NCBI RefSeq assembly: GCF_032118995.1
Contig: NC_092651.1
Location: forward strand, 17,592,349 to 17,656,348
DNA length: 64,000 nt
Origin: Asterias amurensis
Taxonomy: Eukaryota > Echinodermata > Asteroidea > Forcipulatida > Asteriidae
Direction of reading: 5' to 3'
Both the position numbers and the translations under genes were made by a program. Shown here piece after piece: positions 11,743 through 21,400 of the stretch (within the stretch, counting starts at the first letter, position 1; every line of letters starts with the position of its first letter). The notes beneath the pieces are model-generated. The model ran no database searches. It had not been told where the DNA came from and saw nothing but the letters and a program-made list of their open reading frames with translations.

Positions 11743-12465
11743 CGTGCTCCTCTGTACATGTAGTTCAATCATCTCCACCAGTGTTGTAGCCACGGTGGGC
11801 CGAATTCACAATTTTTGCCCGGCACTCTAAACAAAATACATTATGCCGCCAAGCATAGATTTCCCCCAGATTCATTCAAAATAATGTCCACTGCATTGAT
11901 CTGAGACACCGTATTACATGTACATGTAGGTGTACCAAATGTCACCAAGAAAACACAGTTGATAAATTTCATTCAATTAATTGCATGGCCCCATGACATG
12001 TACAGTTTGGAAACCTGGTATCATGCCAGAAGCTTGCACTTCAACAATGATGACCCTAAGCCTAGATGGCCCCTTAACTAAAAATGAATAATTTTGTTGA
12101 TCCGTTCGCCCTTGGTCATGTTGGTAGACTTCAAACAAATTTTAATTATATAGCCCACCATTAAAATTGGTCAAGCTACAACCCTGATCTTGACATTGAG
12201 ATGTACTCGTCCTCTTTGGTTCTCTTTGCATCACTCATTGATCTCGTTCACTTTTTTCTTCGAAATAATTCCGGTTTTTATTTCACTTAGGTTTGATGGA
12301 TTTAGTACCACTATGCCGAACCAAACTTGCTTGGCAAGGAGCGAGGAACTCTAGAAAATCCTGAAAAGATCTGAAATGCACTGTGTGGCAGGATTCTGAT
12401 ATCATGAGAAATTTTGTAAGGCTCCGTCTAAACCAAAGACCCTTTTGTGTTGAGGGATAATACCC

Positions 12466-15400
12466 TCATTGGTTCTGCTCCTTTAAAGAATTTTCAACAT
12501 CATTCCCAGTTGAAGACGTGTCCATCTCATTACCAAGTGTCTCTTCATCGTTCAGAATCGCCTGCCTCTCATCAATCGGCGATGTCTCCATGTCTTCTTG
12601 AACGGTGTCTTGAGTAGATGTCTCAGTGTTTTGGCCAAACATCTCAGTGTCTTGGGTAGACATCTCGGTGTCTTGGACAAATCTCTCAATGTGTTGGGCA
12701 GCCGTTTCTGTGTTTTTGGTAGGCGTGTATTTGACAGACGTCTCTGTGTTTTGGGCGAAGGTACCAGTGTTTTGGGCGGAGGTCCCAGTGGTTTGGGCGG
12801 AAGTCCAAGTGTTTTGGGAAGCCATCTCAGTATGTGGGGCAGATCTCTCAATGTGTTGGGCAGTCATCTCGGTGTATTCAGTAGATATCTCAGTGTCTTG
12901 GGCAAAGGACTCTGTGTTTTTGGTAGATGTTTCTGTGTTTTGGGTCGATGCTTCAGTGTTTTGGGCAGACAGCTCTGTGTTTTTGGCAGGCGTGTTTTTG
13001 GCCGGGGTGTTTTTGGCAGACATCTCAGTGTTTTGGGCAGACTTCTCTGTGTTTTGGGCAGAGGTCTCAGTCTTTTTGACAATGTCTTGGGTAGGTTTTT
13101 CATCTGTAGTTCTACCATCATCTTTGTGAGATTCAATTTTGCATTTGATGTGTCTTGGCTTTGTTAGTGTGGCTGAATCTGGGTAGCAGGAAAGCTTTGA
13201 GGCCAGACCTCTCTTCTTCCGGGGCTGAAAAGAGGAAACAATTTTACAAAAAATCAAATAAAATCCTGATTCCTTGAACATTGTACGTATTTGTGAAGAA
13301 AAAAAATTCTGTCTCCTTCAATTAATCCCGATTAAAAAATACAACTGTTTCGCAAGATACTGGTCGTCGAAGTTGCAAGATAATTTTGAAAGAAAAACAC
13401 CCTTGATTCTCAAAATCTAATTCTGAGGTCTCGAAATCAAATTCATGGAAAATTACTTCTTTCTCAAAAACTACGTCACTTCAGAGGGAGCCGTTTCTCA
13501 CAAAGTTTTATACTATCAACCTCTCCCTATTACTCGTTACCAAGTAAGGTTTTATGCTAATATTTATTATGAGTAATTACCAATAGTGTCCACTGCATTT
13601 AAAGAGATAAAACTTACCTTGGGTGGTGGGCGTTTGTAGTCGGCATTATGCACCACTTGATGTTTAGACAGTGAGCATTTATGAATGAATGTTTTACTGC
13701 AGCCGGGGTGATCGCAGGCATAGGGTCGTTCACCGTCGTGGTAGTTCCTGATGTGAAGCTCCAGATATGAAGCCTGTGGGACAAACAAATCAAATGTCAG
13801 GCATGGAATATCTTCTTCGAGAGGGCAAGGTTATTTTTCATTTTTTAACGGGAACATTCTGGAATGATACTTCAATGCAGATGCTAAGATTTATCCTCAC
13901 TAGAATAAAATATATCTCTCCGGCCAAATGAAATATAGAGTGCCGGAAACTTTTTTTAAAACTTATATTTCCTCTGGCCAGATGAAAAACGGAATGCCGG
14001 AAATCTGTTTCAATAAAGAAAAAAAATTTCCGGCCAGATGAAATACGGAGCGCCGGAAAAGTTTATTTTCAATTTTTTTAATTTTCTTTTCCGGCCTGAT
14101 GAATCGCAGAGCGCCGGAAAAAATCGGGGAAAATTTGAAAAAGCCGGAATTCCGGCAATAGCCAGAAAACTGGCATCCCTGTAACTAAGTTGGGGAGGTA
14201 GTGCTTTCTGCTCTACCAGCCAGGCTTTCTGATGGATGATACCATAATAATAATTGGGTCTCAGAATTCATCACTGCAATAACATTTCTTTCTGAAAATT
14301 TGAATATACTCAGCGCCTTGAGTACCTTGTTTGGTAGATACATGCGCTATATAAGACTTCGATATTACTATTACCCAAGCCTACATCCACATGGACTGTA
14401 AAAGGAGTAGCCCTGTTTCAGCGCCAGGAGTAGGTGGCAACGACCCCTGGCAAAAATAAATTGTAGCCCACATTGGAAATTGAAGTGGCCTCTAGGCCTT
14501 GTGTGTCTGGCGACATGCATAATTTTCTGTTTTAAATAACAAAAAAACTGTGTGTTTGATTACCAGTACTGGTTAGCAATTGTTGTCTCCTAAGATAAAA
14601 ATAATTTTTATGATATTTCTTTTACGAATTTCTCAAAACCAACAGCACCTCAGCAAGTAATATTTTAATCATTCTCTTTAGAATCGTTAGAGGCAGGATT
14701 TACCTTGAGGTATGATCGGTCACAGTTCTCTCTCGGACAGGTCAGAACTTCCTTAATCTGCTCGTGGGATTTTACATGGGCACGAAGCTGTGGATACAAA
14801 TTCAATTCAATTAAATCAACATTAATTTCCATATGGTAAAAAAACAAGTTTAGTGGAATGATTTAAATCAACGGCAATCAAGAAAAAATGATTAAGGACA
14901 TGATTGAAAAACAACTTAAGAATGAAATGAAAATTATATAATGTAACGAGGTAGGCCTAAAAAGGAGAAAACAAATATGGGGCCATTTACAGACACCAAA
15001 AAAGGGCTTGTTTTGAAATGCCCACTGACAAATACAAAAAGCAAAAATAAAAGCAATAAACAAACCAAAATTTAAAATCTAACTTAAAGAGGAGTACGTA
15101 AACAAAAAATCATATGACAATAAAACTAAACGGTATAATACCAGGTATAAGAAAAACAATGACTTGAAGGAGTTTTAAAGAGGGAAGACATGAATGTTAA
15201 CTAACTCCACAGTTAGGTACCAAGGCAGGAATGCATAAACAAACAAAAACATGTCTTCATTTTGATGTTGGTGGTAAACTGCACCGAGTATGAACCAAAT
15301 TGTGGCAGTGCGTAGCCGAGCGGTTAAGAGTACCAAATTCAAACTCTGGTGTTTCTGATCAGCTGAGTCTGGGTTCGAATCCCCAGCCGTGACCCTTGTG

Positions 15401-18400
15401 TCCTTAACCAACACACTTAACTTCGTTGCTTCGTTCTTCGGATGGGACACAAAGCCGTTGGTCCCATGTGTTGTGTAACGCATGTAAAAGAACCCAGTGC
15501 ACTTATCGAAAAGAGAAGGGGTTCGTCCCTGTGTTCCTGGCTGTATGCGCCGTAACCCCTTGTAAACCCTTACAATGTGCTTAATAATTGGGTCTCAGAA
15601 TTCATCACTGCAATAACCTATCTTTCTGAAAGTTTGTATATACTCAGAACCTTGAATATCTTGTTAGGTAGATACATGCGCTATATAAGACTTTGATATT
15701 ATTATCATCATCCTCGTAAAACTACACAGAGTGGAGGAGTACATTCATACCTTGTGCTTCTTGAAGTAGACCTTCCCACATGTTTCACACTTAAATTCTG
15801 AGAAAGAAAAAAAAGAAGAGACATGATTTTTGTTTGTTTTCAAAATAAAACCTTAACCCGATAAAAACTAAAAAGAAAACATTATTGTTATTTGGTTTAT
15901 TGCTGAAATTGTGTAAAATCATACTTCAGGCAAACAATGAAATTTACAATATTAAAGATGACAATATTAAAATATTAAAAGCCAAAGCAAGAACAAGAAT
16001 ATACAGAAATACAGTACATGTACATACTAAAATAAAACAACCAGTCTGTTAGATAAAGCAATATTGATTAAATAAATTTGCGGGACCAAACAGTCAATTA
16101 TATACACCTCAAACAATAATGCAATTAATAAAATAAGAGCAATATATAATAAAAATAATATAACAACTTGTTACGCATTTAAAGTAGCAATGTACAGATC
16201 AGATTAAACAAGTTTCAAGCATATCATAATAATAAAAATAATAATAAAGGAAACTTGTTATGCGCCATGTCTGTCACACGTGACACTCCTGGCGCAGGAA
16301 CCCTAACAAAGCAAACAACTGAAGGAACTAATTAAACAAAATAAACAGAAGGAGAAGCAGCTTGTGTGTGAAGACGTGGGTCTTGAGTTGGTTCTTGAAA
16401 GTGTTGAAGGAAGTTTCCTTTCTGAGCTTGATGGGGAGTGAGTTCCATAGGGAAGAACCAGACCGATATCAAATCAATATGTAAATCTCCTGTATTGTAA
16501 ATAATAGTTCGAAGTCAAAACTTCCAATATGACACAGAAAAATCTTATTTTTATCTCCTTAGTTAACAATATTGAAGTCCAAACTGGTAAAATTACTAGC
16601 CAATTGAATACTGTGGACATGTTAACTCTGGAACCAGTGACACCACACATACCCTCTGATGACGCTGGATTTTACAATTGTTTTCGGGAAACCACCTTAA
16701 TACAGTTGGATATTTTGCCCTTGGAAAAAAGTAGGAACATTTTACAAGGGCTGACATGCATACATGTGGCATGGGATTTATTGGAGTTTTTGGGCTGTTT
16801 AATCAAAACTTTGCTAATTTGATGCAAACAAAATTGTGCTTGTTATTAGCTCAGACACTAAAGAGTAGCTAGGCAGCCAAGTTTAATAAAGCACTACAAA
16901 GACTACTATGAAGAAGCCACTCAAAGCTATTGACTAGCCTTGTGCTAAAGCTAGAAAACTGTGTGTTTTACTTGTCCCCAGGATAGTATGTGCATACCTG
17001 TCATATGCTCAACAGAGAGATGTTTCCGAAGCCCACTCCATGTAGTAAAGTGAATATTACAACCTTCCTTGTCACACGTGTAACCTGGGTGGACAAATAA
17101 TGAATCGGTCAACATTTTGGACAAGTTTGAATATATAAGTATTGTTTGAAGCTTTGCATGGTGTGGAGAAATAAGAAGAAACTATAAATAAATAGTAAAT
17201 TTGCAGGTACAACCATGTGCAAATCTCTTAGGGTGAGTGTTAGCTCCAAAAAGAGCCGGTTGGGTCTCCGAGTCTCGGGTCTCCAAGACCCAACAGGCTC
17301 TGAAACAGGCTCTTTTCAGAGCCAACACTCACCCCAAGAGATTTACACATGGTTGTACCTGCAAGTTTACTATTTATTTATAGTTTCTTCTTATTTTAAT
17401 ATATGTTAATTTTGCATCAGGGTGAAGAATGTTATTTGGGTTTTGTCCACCTATTTACACCTATTACACAATACACAAAGTGTAACAAAAAAAACAAGTA
17501 CTATATCTTGCAGTAATAAGCACTTAACGTGTTTGTAACAAATTCAATTACTATCCACTATTTGCATACAGAACTGCAAGGAAATTCCCTATACTTTCAA
17601 CAGTGTTATTAAGTATGATCTGGTCTATACAATTATGCTTCAAAAGACCTAAATGGAGAAGCGACTCCTATGAGGGAAGTACATTTGTACATGATTATTT
17701 CAAAGAGCACCAATGCAACGACAAGGGGGCATGGAGGGAAATTTTAAGTGTCGGGCCAGGCATTCTACCAGTCAACACGTCACACTCTCTCAGTCTGTCA
17801 GTAATTTAATTCAATTCAATTCTTTATTGTTCACTTTAAACACTATTGGTAATTACTCAAAATAATTATTAGCATAAAACCTTACTTGGTAGCGAGTAAT
17901 GGAGAGCTGTTGTTAGTATAAAACATTATGAGAAACGGCTCCCTCTGAAGTAACGTTGTTTTTGAGAAAGAAGTAAATTTCCACGAATTTGATTTCAAGA
18001 CGTCAGAATTAGATTTTGAGGTCTCGAAATCAAGCATCTGAAAGCACACAACTTTGTGCGACAAGGTTTTTTCTTTTTTTATTATTATCTCGCAACTTCG
18101 ACGATCAGTTGAGCTCAAATTTTCACAAGTTTGCTATTTTATGTGACTGTATGTTGAGAAACACCAAGTTAGAAGACCAGTCTTTGACAATTGCCAATAG
18201 TGTCCAGAGTCTTTAAAAAGACCACAATGGAAAATTTGATAAAAGCTCCGAAACAGCACAATAAAATTGTTAAACATAACAAAATGTAAAAAAGACATTA
18301 GGAAAACAAAGCAGTAAAACAAATAGAAATCCTCACCTTTGTGTATTTTCATATGGCTTTTTAATTTGCTGGGGAGCACGAAACTTGCCTCACAACCTTC

Positions 18401-21400
18401 ATGTTCACATCTTTAAAGACAGAGAGAAAAAAAACAGCTGAAATTTAACCAGAGAGAGTAGCAAAACCCTATTCTTGAAACAAAAAGCCTTGCAGTCAAG
18501 ACATAAACTGCCAAGACACACATGGCTCGAATTTGTTTATTTATTGGTATAATATACAACAAAATAACCATCAGCAGAAGCTGAAAGGGTAAAAGTACTA
18601 TCAAAGTACATCTTTAAAGACACTGGACACTATTGGTAATTGCCAAAGACTACATGTAGTCTTCTCACTTGGTGTATCTCAACATATAATGCATAAAATA
18701 ACAAACCGGTGAAAATTTGAGTTTGTTTGGTCATCAGAGTTGCGAGATAACTATGACAGAAAAAACACCCTTGTCACACGAAGTTGTGTGCTTTCAGATG
18801 CTTGATTTTGAGACCTTAAGTTCTAAATCTGAGGTCTTGAAATCAAATTCGTGGAAAATTACCTCTTTCTCGAAAACTACGTTACTTCACAGGGAGCTGT
18901 TTCTCACAATGTTTTATACTATCAACCTCTCCCCATTTACTCGTCACCAAGTAAGGTTTTATGCTAATAATTATTTTGCGTAATTACCAATAGTGTCCAC
19001 TGCCTTCAAAAAAGCAGCAACCACACATATTTTCAACAGCAATAAAGTGTAAAAAGTACAAAATTTACAAAACGCTAACATAACACAATTACATTTGGCA
19101 AAATGCAAGAACAGGGGGGGAATCTACAAGACCACAGGACTTGTAGCTCAGAATCTTCAGTGGACCATGATTTTATTACAAGACCAGAATCAAAATAAGA
19201 ACAGACTATAATCAAATTAGTGCAGTGTAGTCCACATACAATATGTTGAAGAACCATGGAGGTAGAAATAGAGAACCCAGCTTCACTTACATGAACCACT
19301 AAGAGAAGGGGTTTGCCCGTGTTTCTGGCAGTGGCTGATGAATGCGCCGCAGCACCTTGTAAACCCTTAAAAAGTGTTACATAACTTGTCTCATAATTAA
19401 CACAACTTCAAATCCTGTCTGAAAATACATTCAATATAATGATAAGCGCATTGAGGAGGCTGTCTGATAGCTCTTTATCACACCCGTAGGGCCTATCAAA
19501 GCACTCTGTATTTTATCCTGCAAGGTATGTGGAGCTACGTTTTGAAGTATGAGACATACCTTTATAGCAACAAGTAATAGTTTACAAGGTGCTGTGGGGT
19601 AAAATGCTGGTAATCAGACACTTAAATAAAGCGCGATATAAAAACTAGTTATTATTGTAGTATATTTACCTGAATGGTTTGATGTTTGTGTGAAGGTAGC
19701 TGTGCACTGTGAGATGCTGACGCTTCTTAAAGGCTTTCTCACATCCTTCATGATTGCACTGAAGAGAAAATCAGAACTCAGTATCCATAAGAATTGTCCT
19801 GAGAATTTTTTCTTATCGAATGAGTGAGGCCACCTTACTCCACAGTCATAGCACTATTGTCATGTAGAGACTTATTTAGTGAAGAAGAATTGAACTCTGG
19901 TAAACAGATAAGCGTGAGTGTTACCCTAGGAACGTGTGTGGAAAAGTCTCTATTAGAAATGTATATCTAGCGCCCTCTATTGACAACCTAATTCCATATG
20001 ATTCCATTCACTTTCTAAATCGCCATGTTCTTCATCAATGTTCTCCAATAATTCCACGAAATCACCTAACATGCCTTAAACCACAGAGTAATCTTCATCC
20101 ATCATCCAGTTAATTCCTGCCCCGTGCGTGCAGTATCAAAAAAACATGAAAAACCATGGGTAAAGCTCACATGTAAGCTCACTGGTTAAGGACATGATTA
20201 AAACACACACCAAAGTAGTTCACCACCAGTCTGGCTGTCACATTTTTTCAATGTGTGTGGTGTGTTTTTACAAGACATAAAAGTGAGCCTTGGAACAACA
20301 GAAGATATGGGCCGCTTGCTGGTATGTAAACAACTATTGGGGAATTCTAAAGATAGTGGGAAAATTGTCCTTACACTAATCACAGTCCGCTTACTTGTGG
20401 AGTAAAAAATTTGGTTCTGCAAACTGACGGACAGTGTTAGTTCACAGAGTAAAAAAAAACCACAATTTTGAGGGATATTCGTGTGAATCAGTTATCACCA
20501 TTTAAGACTTTACTGTTAAATCTTTGGTTTATTTGTATCCAAACCAAAAAACACAATGACGTTGGTCTAAATGCACATGACCTATGACATAATGGAAGTT
20601 AGACTAGCGCTGTTAGTCTCTTGTCAACACAACATTTACCTACCTTGAATACTCTCTCGCGATGGATTCTGCGGATGTGTTTCTTTAGAGTATCAACAAT
20701 GCTGAATGTTTTATTACAGCCATCCTCCATACACCTGGGGGTGAAATAAAAGAATAGAGAGTTAGAATAATCATGTCATAAAGGGTCTATGTACCTTTTT
20801 TCTAACACAAAGGACAATGTCCACAGATTTACATTAAACTTGCACAGTTTGACAATGATAGCAGAAAGCTTCCCTTGAAATATTACTTACTGAGGTGATG
20901 TAGGTTTTGAGAAATGAGTAAAACAATGTCACGAAAATAATTTCTGTATGATGGTATAATATCATAACTGGTTAATAAGTTGTTAAATGTTAAACCAATT
21001 GAGACGAAGACTATTTTGTGACTTGTTTTACTCACTTCTCCAAAACTACAGCACTTCAGTAAGTAATATTTAAAGGGAAGCTTTCTTGTATCATTATATT
21101 CAAACCGTGGATAAGTTTAATGTAATGTAAATCTGTGGACTTTTTGAAAAAGTACCCGAATGCTTTGATGTGACCATTGCTCATACAGCATGACAAAAGA
21201 CAAACTACTAGATGTAATCAATAATTTGTCAATTCATGTGTAATATTTTAAAAAGTGAGATTTGTTTACAAAGTTACAATTTTTGGAGAATCCCATTTGA
21301 TCAGTAGATACGAGTCAGACTCGAAATAAACACTGGAAATGAACACAGGGCCTGCCTGAGGCCAGTGATTTTAGTTTGGTTACAATGATATGGAATGGAG

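Larger units (their letters stand above)
10160..12465. other. Gap between MTIF3 and GTF3A, no gene seen
   Basis: Apart from the two MITE-like elements at 10538-10793 and 11553-11742, this 2.3-kb stretch holds no frame with coding character and no RNA gene I can support. The 3' untranslated regions of both genes must lie at its ends. Confidence 0.6.

Noticed and set aside
12598-13167. Plus-strand frames of 189 and 167 codons opposite the GTF3A tail
   Set aside because: They mirror the 21-bp coding repeat of the minus strand, which continues in frame from the zinc fingers by a good acceptor.
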